Positions 17,051 through 25,329 of a DNA stretch of 64,000 nucleotides are shown here, piece after piece (positions within the stretch are counted from its first letter, which is position 1; every line of letters begins with the position of its first letter). The position numbers were made by a program, and so were the translations under genes. The notes under the pieces are model-generated. The model worked only from the letters and a program-made list of their open reading frames with translations, ran no database searches and was not told where the DNA came from. The DNA comes from DASXHY01 sp036272195. Its GTDB lineage: Bacteria; Verrucomicrobiota; Verrucomicrobiia; Limisphaerales; DASXHY01. The stretch is taken from assembly GCA_036272195.1 (NCBI GenBank), contig DATAZE010000005.1, positions 1 through 64,000 on the forward strand. Reading direction: 5' to 3'.

Positions 17051-18196
17051 GTGAGCAAAACGACGGTGTCTTGTCCATTCACCATGCGAAATAACCCGGC
17101 GAACGATGCTAAAACGCGCGGTGGCAATTTCACGGCGGAAGCTGCGCCGGAAATTTTGGAGAATTTGGTGCGGCGCGCCGAACGCGCGGGCGCAAGCGAC
17201 ATTCACCTGCAGATGCGCGATAAAAAGGCGGAGGTGTCATTTCGTTTGGACGGCGTGATTTCGCCGGTCGACGAATTGCCCGAGGCCGTCGCCGACCGGG
17301 TTCTCGGCCGAATCAAATTTCTCGCGCGACTCAAGACCTATCAGGAGACGTTGCCGCAGGACGGAAGAATCGATCACGCGGACATCGGTGGTGGAAACGA
17401 CATTCGCGTGGCCACCTATCCGACGGTGACCGGCGAAAAAATTGTTCTTCGGCTGTTCGACTCCGCGACCGCGAAAAAATTAAACGAACTGGATTTCCCG
17501 GAACACGCACACGCAGAGCTGGAGCATTTTCTGCGGCAGACGGCCGGTTTGCTGTTGCTGACCGGTCCCGCCGGAAGCGGCAAGACCACGACCATTTACG
17601 CGTGCCTGCGTTTTCTGACCGAACTGGGCGGACGGCACATCATCACCGTGGAAGATCCCGCCGAACAAATTATACCGGGCGTGATGCAAACTGAGGTGAG
17701 CGAGGCGCGCGGATTGGATTTTGCAAAGGCCGCCAGGCATCTGCTGCGGCAGGATCCGCAGGTGCTGGTGATTGGCGAAATTCGCGATGAAGAAACGGCG
17801 AACATCGCCGTGCGCGCCGCGCTGACGGGCCACCTGGTGATTTCCACGCTGCACGCAGGTTCGTGCCGGGGCGTTTTCGAACGCCTGCTCGTGATGTGCG
17901 CGGACCAATCAGCCGTGGCGTCATCGGTCGCGCTGGTGATGAACCAGCGGCTCGTGCGGCGGCTTTGCAAAAATTGTTCCGGCAGCGGTTGCGAAAGTTG
18001 CGTGCAAACGGGCTATCGCGGGCGTTGGCCCGCGGTGGAGTGCCTGCGCGTGACCGAAGAGATGCGCGGGCACATTGCGGGGCGCGCATTCGAAACGCTC
18101 ACCGCCAAACCGTCCCTGGCAGACAACGCCCGGGCACTGGTGCAAGCCGGTATGACAAACGACGCCGAATTACGTCGTGTGTTTGGCGCGGTTTAA
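17051..18196 (+). CDS. GspE/PilB-type secretion ATPase, short form
   Basis: A 381-residue type II/IV secretion ATPase. It carries the N2-like region (ASDIHLQMRDKKAEVSFRLDGVI, about 48-70), Walker A GPAGSGKTT (172-180), an Asp-box (TVEDPAEQ), Walker B VLVIGEIRDEE (238-248), a His-box (STLHAG) and a zinc four-Cys motif CKNC...C..C (306-317), all diagnostic of GspE. The usual N-terminal N1E domain that docks to GspL is missing (family members are commonly 500-570 aa). GTG 17051 is used; ATG 17084 is an alternative. It should power assembly of a pseudopilus through the GspF-like proteins encoded next. It leads the cluster 17051-21985. Confidence 0.87.
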   Translation: MSKTTVSCPFTMRNNPANDAKTRGGNFTAEAAPEILENLVRRAERAGASDIHLQMRDKKAEVSFRLDGVISPVDELPEAVADRVLGRIKFLARLKTYQETLPQDGRIDHADIGGGNDIRVATYPTVTGEKIVLRLFDSATAKKLNELDFPEHAHAELEHFLRQTAGLLLLTGPAGSGKTTTIYACLRFLTELGGRHIITVEDPAEQIIPGVMQTEVSEARGLDFAKAARHLLRQDPQVLVIGEIRDEETANIAVRAALTGHLVISTLHAGSCRGVFERLLVMCADQSAVASSVALVMNQRLVRRLCKNCSGSGCESCVQTGYRGRWPAVECLRVTEEMRGHIAGRAFETLTAKPSLADNARALVQAGMTNDAELRRVFGAV

Positions 18197-18197
18197 T

Positions 18198-18257
18198 AGT
18201 GGCACGGGTGTCCCGCCCGTACGAATCGAAACTCACGGGCGAGACACCCGTGCCACT
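18198..18257. repeat. Long palindrome, AGTGGCACGGGTGTC family
   Basis: A perfect 15-bp inverted repeat AGTGGCACGGGTGTC (18198-18212) / GACACCCGTGCCACT (18243-18257), extended inward by a CGCCCGT/ACGGGCG arm, forms a 60-base hairpin directly after the GspE-like stop codon. Relatives: 21991-22042, 37463-37534, 61606-61676. It could attenuate transcription between the ATPase and the GspF genes. Confidence 0.85.
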
Positions 18258-18321
18258 GCGGATGGCGTGAGTAAACCCGTATTGATCTGTCGAATCTGCT
18301 GGCAGCGTTTTTTACATTGAT

Positions 18322-19344
18322 ATGAACTACGATGAATTCGCCTTCTTCAATCAACAACTCGCGGCGATGCTGCGGGACGGAATACCGTTGGAAGGCGCGT
18401 TGAATCGGTTGTGTGCCGACATGCGGCGCGGTGATCTGCGTGGCGAATTGGAGTCGCTCGGGACGGATTTGACGAAAGGCCGGCCGCTGGGCGAAGCCTT
18501 GCGCGAGCGCCATTTGCCCGACCTTTACAAACGCCTGATGCTCGCCGGCGCGAAAGGCAACGACCTGCCGGGCGCGCTCACCTTGCTCGCCGATTATTAT
18601 CAGAACCAGCATAATCTCTGGACGCGGCTGAAAGGGCTGATGGTCTATCCCTGCATCGTGGCCGTAGTGGCTTTTCTGGTGTCACTGATTTTCTTTTATG
18701 CAGGAAATCATTATTTGGTGCCGGCGTGGAATTCGTTCATGTCCGGACTCCTGGAAGGAAGTCAGCTTCCCGCAGTGACGCGTATGACGCTGCCCCTGCT
18801 GAACAACCTCTGGATATTTCCGGTCTTTTTCGGGAGCTTGTGCGCGGTGGTGCTGGCGGTTCTGTTTGTTCCGCGGCTGCGGCAGGCGGTGGGCTGGCGG
18901 TTGCCGGCATTCCGCGAAGCGCGCCTGGCTCATACTGCATCGACCATCGGGCTTTTGCTCAAGGGCGGCCTGCCATTGTCGGATACCTTCGGCCTCGTGG
19001 GAGAACTGGAAACCAACACCAAAACGCGCGAGGAAATCGGACGATGGTCAAAGAACCTCTCCTCAGGCATGACGAGATTTTCGCAAATCGCAGCCGGCGG
19101 CAGGGTGTTTCCGCCGCTGTTCGTGTGGCTCGTGTCGAGCGCAGGCGAGGATCTTGTTTCGGGTTTTCGGCAGGCGGCGGAAATCTACCGCAACCGGGCG
19201 ACGCATCGAAGCGAGATTTTGTTGTTCGCGGCGCTGCCGTTGTCAGTGCTGGTGCTCGGAATCATCATCCTGACTCAGGGTTGGTTGATCGTCAGCGGCT
19301 TTATAGCTTTCGTGCAGTTATTGAACGCCATGGGCGGCGACTGA
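18322..19344 (+). CDS. GspF/PilC-like inner-membrane platform protein (first copy)
   Basis: A 340-residue type II secretion F-domain protein. It has the repeated F-domain features: FNQQLAAMLRDGIPLEGALNRL at about 9-30, LTKGRPLGEALRE, LMLAGAKGNDLPGALTLLADYY and, after the first membrane helix pair (about 110-135), the second domain with ASTIGLLLKGGLPLSDTFGLV, FPPLFVWLVSSAGEDLVSGFRQAAEIY and a final hydrophobic helix. It should form the membrane platform of a pseudopilus assembly machine with the GspE-like ATPase. A second F protein follows 38 bases later; two adjacent, divergent GspF genes are unusual, since classical systems have one. Confidence 0.87.
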   Translation: MNYDEFAFFNQQLAAMLRDGIPLEGALNRLCADMRRGDLRGELESLGTDLTKGRPLGEALRERHLPDLYKRLMLAGAKGNDLPGALTLLADYYQNQHNLWTRLKGLMVYPCIVAVVAFLVSLIFFYAGNHYLVPAWNSFMSGLLEGSQLPAVTRMTLPLLNNLWIFPVFFGSLCAVVLAVLFVPRLRQAVGWRLPAFREARLAHTASTIGLLLKGGLPLSDTFGLVGELETNTKTREEIGRWSKNLSSGMTRFSQIAAGGRVFPPLFVWLVSSAGEDLVSGFRQAAEIYRNRATHRSEILLFAALPLSVLVLGIIILTQGWLIVSGFIAFVQLLNAMGGD

Positions 19345-19382
19345 CCTGGCGAATTGCGCAAAACTTTTACGATGAAAAAACC

Positions 19383-20576
19383 ATGTTCGTAAACATCCCC
19401 ATCCTGTTGGCGGATGAATCCTTCGAGGTGCTCGCGGGGCCGATCTTCTATTTTCTCTTTGTGTTGATGCCGGTGTTCCTGCTGGCGTGGCTGGTTTATT
19501 ATCTGCTTTCCCTGCCGATGCGGCGGCAGGAACGCGCGCGGTTCTTCCTGGATTTATTGGCGACGACGCTTCGCATGGGCAGGCCGCTGGAACAATCCTT
19601 GATTGAAATCGGGAACAGCCGCGACCGGTCACCCGGGATTCGCTTTCACCTGGTGGCGGCGCATTTGGAAAGAGGTTTGCGTTTGGGGGAAGCGTTGAAA
19701 AAAGTTCCGCGTTTCCTGACGCCGCAAGTGGCGGCCATGTTGCGCGCGGGCGAGGAAATGGGCGACATCCGAAAAGTACTGCCGGTCTGCGATTACCTGG
19801 TGAAAGACGCGCAATCACGCGTGCGAGGTGCGATCAGCTATCTAGTGGTCATCGCCTTCGCGCTCTCGCCGTTTTCGCTTTTCGTCCTCTACACGCTATC
19901 GGTCATGATTTTCCCCAGGTTCAAGGAAATCATTCAAGGAATGAGTGGGACGGAAGGGATGTCGGGAGATGTGCCATTTTTTGATTTTCTGGACGCATCC
20001 ATCCACTGGCTGATGCTCGCCCAGGCGGTTCTTTTTGCCGGGCTGCTGATTGCGGCTGTGTTTTATGTCGGTGGCCCGCGCCTGGCGCGGTGGCTTCAGT
20101 TTGATTCCGCTCCATTCGTCGACTGGCTCGCGTGGCGGGTCCCGTGGAAACGCCGGCGGTTGCAGCGCAACTTCTCGATGATGCTCGCCATCCTGCTGGA
20201 CAACGGAGTGCCGGAAGCGGTTGCCTTGCGTCTGGCGGGCGAATCGACAGCGAATGAAATCCTCCGTCGCCGCGCCGCGCGAGCAGGCGCCGCGCTCGCC
20301 CAGGGCACAAAGCTAACTGAAGCCGTCGCCGCGCTCGACGCTTCGGGTGAATTTCGCTGGCGGCTTGCCAACGCCGTGCATGCGCGTGGAGGCTTTTTGC
20401 GTGCCTTGACCGGGTGGCACGAATCGCTGGATGCGAAAGCCTTCCAGGAAGAGCAGGCCGTCGCGCACACGGTCACCAGCGGATTGGTGATTGCGAACGG
20501 ATTGATCGTGGCCCTGGTGGCAATCGGCATTTTTAGCGCACTTATCTCGATCATCAACGCGGGGGTGTTATGGTGA
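19383..20576 (+). CDS. GspF/PilC-like inner-membrane platform protein (second copy)
   Basis: A 397-residue F-domain protein. The ATG at 19383 (MFVNIPILLADESFEVLAGPIFYFLFVLMPVFLLAWLVYYLL) is chosen because coding character and the first membrane helix begin there; the open frame upstream belongs to another frame of the preceding gene. F-domain signatures: DLLATTLRMGRPLEQSLIEI, LRAGEEMGDIRKVLPVCDYL, FSMMLAILLDNGVPEAVALRLA and LANAVHARGGFLRALTGW, with membrane helices between. Compared with the first copy it has an extra N-terminal helix. It overlaps the next gene by 7 bases, so translation is coupled to the pseudopilin-like proteins. Confidence 0.83.
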   Translation: MFVNIPILLADESFEVLAGPIFYFLFVLMPVFLLAWLVYYLLSLPMRRQERARFFLDLLATTLRMGRPLEQSLIEIGNSRDRSPGIRFHLVAAHLERGLRLGEALKKVPRFLTPQVAAMLRAGEEMGDIRKVLPVCDYLVKDAQSRVRGAISYLVVIAFALSPFSLFVLYTLSVMIFPRFKEIIQGMSGTEGMSGDVPFFDFLDASIHWLMLAQAVLFAGLLIAAVFYVGGPRLARWLQFDSAPFVDWLAWRVPWKRRRLQRNFSMMLAILLDNGVPEAVALRLAGESTANEILRRRAARAGAALAQGTKLTEAVAALDASGEFRWRLANAVHARGGFLRALTGWHESLDAKAFQEEQAVAHTVTSGLVIANGLIVALVAIGIFSALISIINAGVLW

Positions 20577-20965
20577 TTTTGAAAACAATGCCGCGCCGGC
20601 GTTCGAGCAAGAGAAATTGCCGGGGCATGTTGACAGCCGAGTTGATTGTCGCCATGGCGATCTTGGTCATCGCGGTCCTGCCGATTGGTTATTCGCTGAT
20701 TGTTGAAACGCGATTTCTCAAGGCAAATTACCAGCATGTCGTGGCCATGGAAATTGTGGACGGCGAGATGGAAATTCTCGCGGCGGGCGAATGGCGTTCG
20801 GCTCCCGAAGGCGCGCATCCTTACCCAATCCACGCCCTCGCGGCCACTAATCTGCCGCCGGGGCAATTTCAATTGACGCGCACGGGAAATCATCTGCGGC
20901 TGGAATGGAATCCAAATCAGCCCCGTGGTATTGGAGACGTCGTCCGGGAGGTGACGCTCAAATGA
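20570..20965 (+). CDS. Type IV pilin-like/pseudopilin protein (GspI-like)
   Basis: A 131-residue protein with a type III signal: a basic leader (RRRSSKRNCRG) then MLTAELIVAMAILVIAVLPIGYSLI. The predicted prepilin peptidase cut is after Gly 19, giving Met +1 and the conserved Glu at +5. The hydrophobic N-terminal helix is followed by a small globular domain (about 50-131). Size and position suggest a minor pseudopilin. It overlaps its neighbours on both sides (7 and 4 bases), a tightly coupled set. No prepilin peptidase gene is in the window. Confidence 0.75.
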   Translation: MVILKTMPRRRSSKRNCRGMLTAELIVAMAILVIAVLPIGYSLIVETRFLKANYQHVVAMEIVDGEMEILAAGEWRSAPEGAHPYPIHALAATNLPPGQFQLTRTGNHLRLEWNPNQPRGIGDVVREVTLK

Positions 20966-21498
20966 AAATATCTTGTTGCAGGTTCATAGCCAGGAGGTGC
21001 GTTTCAAAACCTCGAGCGAACGCAGGCGGCTTCACCCTTGTGGAGTGCCTCGTCTATATCAGTGTTCTGGCTGTAATCCTCGCCATTGGTTCAGCCGCAT
21101 TTTACCGGTGTTGGGACAATAACAAAGCGATCACTCGGAACGGAGATGACATCGTGCGCACGTTGAAAGCCGGCGAAATCTGGCGCGCGGACCTGCGCTC
21201 AGCGACCGGTCCTGTCCAAATGACCTCGGCGAATTCGGAACAAACGATGCGCATTCCGTGTGGAAATCGGGAATTGATTTATTCCTTTGTCGATGGCGAG
21301 GTGCGAAAACAAATCGGGAAAGAGGGCGCCTGGCAGGTTATTTTACCTAAAGTCAAATCGTCGCAAATGCAAAGTGAGAAACGCGACCAGGTGATTGCGT
21401 GGCGCTGGGAACTGGAACTGACCTCCGATCGCAAAAACGCAAAGATGCAACCGCTGTTCACCTTCGAAGCCGTGCCGGGAAATTCTGTAATCCAATGA
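20962..21498 (+). CDS. Pseudopilin (GspJ-like) with prepilin cleavage motif
   Basis: A 178-residue protein with a basic leader (RRCVSKPRANAGG) followed by FTLVECLVYISVLAVILAIGSAAFY: a standard prepilin site G/FTLVE with Phe +1 and Glu +5. The rest (about 50-178) is polar with KAGEIWRADLRSATGP, similar to the start of GspJ-type minor pseudopilin domains. ATG 20962 overlaps the preceding stop as ATGA, and its own stop overlaps the next ATG in the same way. It should be inserted in the inner membrane and built into the tip of a pseudopilus. Confidence 0.8.
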   Translation: MKISCCRFIARRCVSKPRANAGGFTLVECLVYISVLAVILAIGSAAFYRCWDNNKAITRNGDDIVRTLKAGEIWRADLRSATGPVQMTSANSEQTMRIPCGNRELIYSFVDGEVRKQIGKEGAWQVILPKVKSSQMQSEKRDQVIAWRWELELTSDRKNAKMQPLFTFEAVPGNSVIQ

Positions 21499-21725
21499 AA
21501 ACTTCATTAACTTATCTGGGCCGCGCGCGCCCTTCGGAGAGCGGGTCGGCTGTCTTGGTGATGCTCGCATTTCTCATGTTGATGGTGACGCTTTGCGCGG
21601 CAACCTCGCACGCGGTGAGGTCCGCGCGGCGGGAAGTGAGGCTGATAGAAAAGCGGCAGGTGGCGCGCCTGGCGGCCGCCACCAACGCGCCGGCGGCTCC
21701 GGCCAGATCGATGAGCGCGCCATGA
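21495..21725 (+). CDS. Small membrane protein with GspK/PilX-like N-terminus
   Basis: A 76-residue protein, ATG 21495 overlapping the preceding stop (ATGA). The segment RPSESGSAVLVMLAFLMLMVTLCAATSHAVRSARREVRLIEKRQVARLA has the look of the N-terminal helix of GspK/PilX proteins (SG before a hydrophobic helix, then a basic heptad-rich helix). It lacks the Glu at +5 and everything after the helix, so it is either a reduced minor pseudopilin or the remnant of a longer one. Overlaps on both sides make it a genuine member of the cluster. Confidence 0.65.
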   Translation: MKTSLTYLGRARPSESGSAVLVMLAFLMLMVTLCAATSHAVRSARREVRLIEKRQVARLAAATNAPAAPARSMSAP

Positions 21726-21985
21726 ACTCCAGCGCGTCATTTGATAAAATCGATGTGATTCAACGCTCGATGCGCTGTTTTGTGTGCGGCCTGATCGCGA
21801 TTTTGCCCGTGATCGGGCTGCCGTTCGCGGTGGTTGCGATTGGCGACTTCCTGCGCGTCCGGTGGGACAAAGGGTCAATCTGGAACCCGGCCGAGCTCTA
21901 TCTCAGGACTGGTTTCGTGTGTGCGATCGCGGGCCTGCTGCTGGCAACCCTGTTGGCCGCCGTGATTTTTATCGAGGTTTCCTGA
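21722..21985 (+). CDS. Small two-helix membrane protein of unknown function
   Basis: An 87-residue protein starting at ATG 21722, overlapping the previous stop as ATGA. Two hydrophobic helices (about 18-44 and 63-86) flank a polar loop with VRWDKGSIWNPAELYLRTGF. No family was recognised. As the last gene of the coupled run it may be an accessory part of the pseudopilus machine, but this rests only on position. Confidence 0.6.
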   Translation: MNSSASFDKIDVIQRSMRCFVCGLIAILPVIGLPFAVVAIGDFLRVRWDKGSIWNPAELYLRTGFVCAIAGLLLATLLAAVIFIEVS

Positions 21986-21990
21986 CCCTT

Positions 21991-22042
21991 GGTGGCACGG
22001 GCGTCTCGCCCGTGCGAATCGAAACATGCGGGCAGGATGCCC
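21991..22042. repeat. GTGGCACGGGCGTC palindrome (partial copy)
   Basis: GGTGGCACGGGCGTCTCGCC is followed by CGTGCGAATCGAAACATGCG, the same core as the long palindrome at 18198-18257, but the right arm is degraded (GGGCAGGATGCCC). It lies between the pseudopilus cluster and cysS. Confidence 0.7.
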
Positions 22043-22100
22043 AAGCCCCAAGAAATTTTCTTTTTGATTTCCGTTCACTTGCTTACTCTGCGCGGCGCAG

Positions 22101-23522
22101 ATGGCTCTGAAACTTTTCAACACACTGTCGCGTTCCGTCCAGGAATTCACGCCGCTTGATCCGGCGGGAAAACTTGTGGGCATGTATTGCTGCGGACCCA
22201 CCGTTTACGATTTCGCCCACATCGGCAACTGGCGCACCTTCGTTTTTGGCGACCTCGTCCGGCGTTACCTCGAATTCAAGGGCTACGCCCCCACGCACGT
22301 GATGAACATCACGGACATCGAGGACAAAATCATCAGGCGCGTTCGCGAAACGAAAATGTCGCTGAAGGAGTTCACCGCCAAATACGAAGCGGAATTCGTC
22401 GATGACCTCAAGACGCTGAATTGCCGGATGCCGCACCAGACACCGCGCGCGACGGAATTCATGGGCGACATCATCGCGCTCATCGAAAAACTCATCCAGC
22501 GCGGCATCGCCTATCGGGCCGCCGACGGATCGGTTTATTTTTCCATCGAAAAATATCGCGGCTGTGGCTGCACGTACGGCCAATTGCTGAAGTTGAATTT
22601 CGACGAAATGCGCGTCGGCGAGCGTGTAAAGAGCGATGATTACGCGAAGGAATCGGTCGCCGATTTTGCGCTGTGGAAAGCGCGCGTGCCCGATGATGGC
22701 GAGGTTTTTTGGCCCAGCCCGTGGGGCGAAGGCCGGCCCGGCTGGCACATCGAGTGCAGTGCGATGAGCATGAAAATCCTCGGGCCGAGTTTTGATCTGC
22801 ATCTCGGCGGCGAGGATTTGGTGTTCCCGCATCACGAGGATGAAATCGCGCAGAGCGAAGGCGCGGGCGTGCAACCGCCCGGACAGCGCTTCGTGAAACA
22901 CTGGCTGCACGGTGCGCACCTGCTGGTCGAAGGCAAGAAGATGAGCAAATCACTCGGGAATTTTTTCACCCTGCGTGATTTGTTGAATAAAGGTTTTTCC
23001 GGGCGCGAAATCCGCTACCTCCTGCTCACCGCGCACTATCGCGAGACCTTTAATTTTACCCTCGAAGGATTGCAGGCAGCGCGAACGGCGCTGGCGCGCA
23101 TCGACGAATGCCTGGGGAAATTGCGCGAGATTGCCGGTCAACAGCCGACCGCCGACGCCACCAACGTTCCCTTGGTTCAGGAGTTTACGAATGCCTTGGA
23201 TGATGATCTGAACATTTCCGGTGCCTGGGGCGTCGTGTTTGAATGGGTGCGGGAAACGAACCGGCGCATTGCCGAAAATTTGCTGAAACCCGCCGACGCC
23301 GCGGCAGCGCTCGCCGCCTGGGAAAAAATCGATTCGGTGCTGGGCGTAAGCGCCAAGGCCGCAACGGAGGCCCCGGCAGAAATTCTGGCGCTGGCCGAAG
23401 CGCGCACCACGGCGAAGAAGGCGAAGGATTTTAAACGCGCGGATGCCATCCGCGAGGAATTGAAGGCGAAAGGCTGGGCGATTGAAGACACGCCCAAAGG
23501 GCCGAAGCTAAAGAAATTGTGA
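22101..23522 (+). CDS. cysS: Cysteinyl-tRNA synthetase
   Basis: A 473-residue class I synthetase (E. coli CysS is 461 aa). It has the zinc-site start MYCCGPTVYDFAHIGNWRT with the HIGN signature, ITDIEDKIIRR, the WHIECSAMSMKILG zinc-ligand segment, HLGGEDLVFPHHEDEIAQSE and the KKMSKSLGNF catalytic loop. It charges tRNA-Cys in the cytoplasm. The C-terminal region ends with EARTTAKKAKDFKRADAIREELKAKGW, the usual anticodon-binding helices. Its stop overlaps the GTG of tmk (GTGA), so the two are co-translated. Confidence 0.96.
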   Translation: MALKLFNTLSRSVQEFTPLDPAGKLVGMYCCGPTVYDFAHIGNWRTFVFGDLVRRYLEFKGYAPTHVMNITDIEDKIIRRVRETKMSLKEFTAKYEAEFVDDLKTLNCRMPHQTPRATEFMGDIIALIEKLIQRGIAYRAADGSVYFSIEKYRGCGCTYGQLLKLNFDEMRVGERVKSDDYAKESVADFALWKARVPDDGEVFWPSPWGEGRPGWHIECSAMSMKILGPSFDLHLGGEDLVFPHHEDEIAQSEGAGVQPPGQRFVKHWLHGAHLLVEGKKMSKSLGNFFTLRDLLNKGFSGREIRYLLLTAHYRETFNFTLEGLQAARTALARIDECLGKLREIAGQQPTADATNVPLVQEFTNALDDDLNISGAWGVVFEWVRETNRRIAENLLKPADAAAALAAWEKIDSVLGVSAKAATEAPAEILALAEARTTAKKAKDFKRADAIREELKAKGWAIEDTPKGPKLKKL

Positions 23523-24169
23523 AGAAAGGTCTTTTCATCACTTTCGAGGGAACGGAAGGGAGCGGCAAATCAACGCAAATTCCGTTGCTCGCCGAAAAAC
23601 TGAAATCGCTCGGGCATCACGTGCGGACCTTGCGTGAGCCGGGCGGCACGCCCATCGGCGAGGAAATCCGCCACACCCTCAAGCACAGCAAAGACAACCA
23701 CGCCATGACGCCGGAGGCGGAATTGTTGCTGATGAACGCCAGCCGCGCGCAACTCGTCCGCGAAGTCATTCGCCCGGCGCTGGCCGCTGGCGATGTGGTT
23801 TTGTCCGACCGGTTTTATGATTCCACCACGGCGTACCAGGGCTATGGCCGCCAACTGGATTTGATCATGGTGCGGTCGATCATTGACGCCGCCGTCGGAG
23901 ACACACGGCCGGATTTGACGCTGCTGTTTTTGCTCCCTTACGAAATCGCCGAAGAACGGCGATTAGTGCGGCAACCATCGCTGCCACTGTCTATCCAACG
24001 AGACCGGATCGAGGAAGCAGGGCGAAGTTTTTTTGAGCGCGCAGCCAAAGGCTACCAGGCAATCGCCGCCGCGGAACCGGACCGGGTGCGGATTGTCGAC
24101 GCGGGCGGATCCGTGCCGGAAGTCACCGCGAGAATCTGGAAACTCATCGAGCCACTCGTGCAGAAATAG
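23519..24169 (+). CDS. tmk: Thymidylate kinase
   Basis: A 216-residue dTMP kinase (E. coli 213 aa). P-loop EGTEGSGKST at 10-19, the DR(Y/F) motif as LSDRFYDSTTAYQGYGR, and the REPGGTPIGEEIR segment are all present. It converts dTMP to dTDP for DNA synthesis. The GTG start at 23519 overlaps the cysS stop. The lid region (RRLVRQPSLPLSIQRDRIEEAG) is shorter in Arg than some, but family assignment is firm. Confidence 0.95.
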   Translation: MKKGLFITFEGTEGSGKSTQIPLLAEKLKSLGHHVRTLREPGGTPIGEEIRHTLKHSKDNHAMTPEAELLLMNASRAQLVREVIRPALAAGDVVLSDRFYDSTTAYQGYGRQLDLIMVRSIIDAAVGDTRPDLTLLFLLPYEIAEERRLVRQPSLPLSIQRDRIEEAGRSFFERAAKGYQAIAAAEPDRVRIVDAGGSVPEVTARIWKLIEPLVQK

Positions 24170-24216
24170 AGGGCTGCATTTGCAAATTAGGTTGCGAATG
24201 ACCGGCATTCGGCGAT

Positions 24217-24251
24217 TTGCAATGAACAATTTTCAATCGGTAATTTGCAAT
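24217..24251. repeat. 7-nt phased array, unit nnnnAAT
   Basis: Five consecutive heptamers share AAT at the last three positions: TTGCAAT, GAACAAT, TTTCAAT, CGGTAAT, TTGCAAT. The whole gap between tmk and the next gene (24170-24315) contains further TTGC/GCAA motifs but no gene. Confidence 0.6.
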
Positions 24252-24315
24252 GAATTCAGGCCCTCACGCCGCCGCTTGATTATCCCTTTCGCAACTTTTA
24301 CGATGCTTTGTCGTT

Positions 24316-25083
24316 ATGGACGAAACTGTCGCGAAATATCGCCGGCTCGATTCGCGGGAAATCATCGCGACGGTCAAGGCGCTGACGGCGCGTATTGAAG
24401 GTAGATTTCCCAACTCCGGCCTTGGCAAAATTTCAGCCGAACTTCTCTGCATCGCTGAGGAAAACGTTGTCCGGGTGCAATGGATCCAAAAACCGAATTT
24501 GCCGCTTCGGGTGGCGGCGGCTCTCTTGAGCCTGGGCATGATCGCCATGGTTGCCGGCCTGGTGACGCACATCCATCAGTTCCAGGTGAACGATTTCACA
24601 AATTTTGCCCAGGCGCTCGATGCCAGCATCGGCTCGCTTGTTTTCATCGGCGCCGCGGTGTTGTTTCTGGTGAGCTGGGAAAATCGCATCAAACGGGACC
24701 GCGCGTTGAAAGCCGTGCATGAACTGCGCGCCATGGCGCACATCGTGGACATGCACCAGTTGACGAAAGACCCCGAAAATTATTTTGGTCGGGCGACGCG
24801 GCCGGTTTCCCCGCCGAAACGCGAGATGACGCCGTTTGAGTTGAACCGGTATTTCGATTATTGCAGCGATTCGCTCGCGCTCATCAGCAAAATCGCCGCG
24901 CTCTATGTGCAGGGTTTTCAGGACCCCGTGCTGCTGGATGCGGTCGATGACGTGGAAGACCTGACCTCCGGCCTTTCGCGCAAAATCTGGCAAAAGATCA
25001 TCATCCTCGACAATTTGACGCGCTCGCTGCCGAAAGAAACCACCATGGCGGATGTCGATGAGTCAGATGCGGACGACAAATAA
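24316..25083 (+). CDS. Membrane protein of unknown function
   Basis: A 255-residue protein with two hydrophobic helices (about 59-83 and 100-120) between a soluble N-terminal segment and a long C-terminal cytoplasmic-looking domain (HELRAMAHIVDMHQLTKDP..., about 135-255) ending in an acidic tail DVDESDADDK. No motif of a known enzyme is visible. The helical C-terminal domain has alternating hydrophobics suggesting protein-protein contacts. It stands alone, between tmk and the KDG-type kinase, with repeats on both sides. Confidence 0.75.
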   Translation: MDETVAKYRRLDSREIIATVKALTARIEGRFPNSGLGKISAELLCIAEENVVRVQWIQKPNLPLRVAAALLSLGMIAMVAGLVTHIHQFQVNDFTNFAQALDASIGSLVFIGAAVLFLVSWENRIKRDRALKAVHELRAMAHIVDMHQLTKDPENYFGRATRPVSPPKREMTPFELNRYFDYCSDSLALISKIAALYVQGFQDPVLLDAVDDVEDLTSGLSRKIWQKIIILDNLTRSLPKETTMADVDESDADDK

Positions 25084-25121
25084 GAGACCCCCAAAGGGAT
25101 GAAAGCTGCGAACGCAAGCCC

Positions 25122-25196
25122 CTGGGAGCGCCGGCGTCTCGCCGGCAAGTTGCAACCGAGAGACAGATTCTCGCCGACCAGACGCTGGCGCTCCAG
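25122..25196. repeat. Palindromic repeat, CTGGGAGCGCCGGCGTC ends
   Basis: Outer arms CTGGGAGCGCCGGCGTC and GACGCTGGCGCTCCAG are near-perfect inverted repeats; an inner GCCGGCGTCTCGCCGGC hairpin lies in the left arm. A fragment with the core GGCGTCTCGCCGGC lies near 27730-27745. The remaining bases of the gap (25084-25329) show no gene. Confidence 0.75.
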
Positions 25197-25329
25197 AGGT
25201 GCAGGAAACGTGGTGTTCATTGCCGAAGAAGAGGGTTCTTTTTTAGCGACATTTGGTCGCGCTTTTGCAAAACATATTGCCCAATCGGAATTTTAACCGA
25301 CAACGAACCATCAGAAATACGAAATTGAA

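Noticed and set aside
18726..19382. Upstream extension of the second GspF gene to 18726
   Set aside because: The extension reads the first GspF gene in another frame; the fold and first helix begin at ATG 19383.
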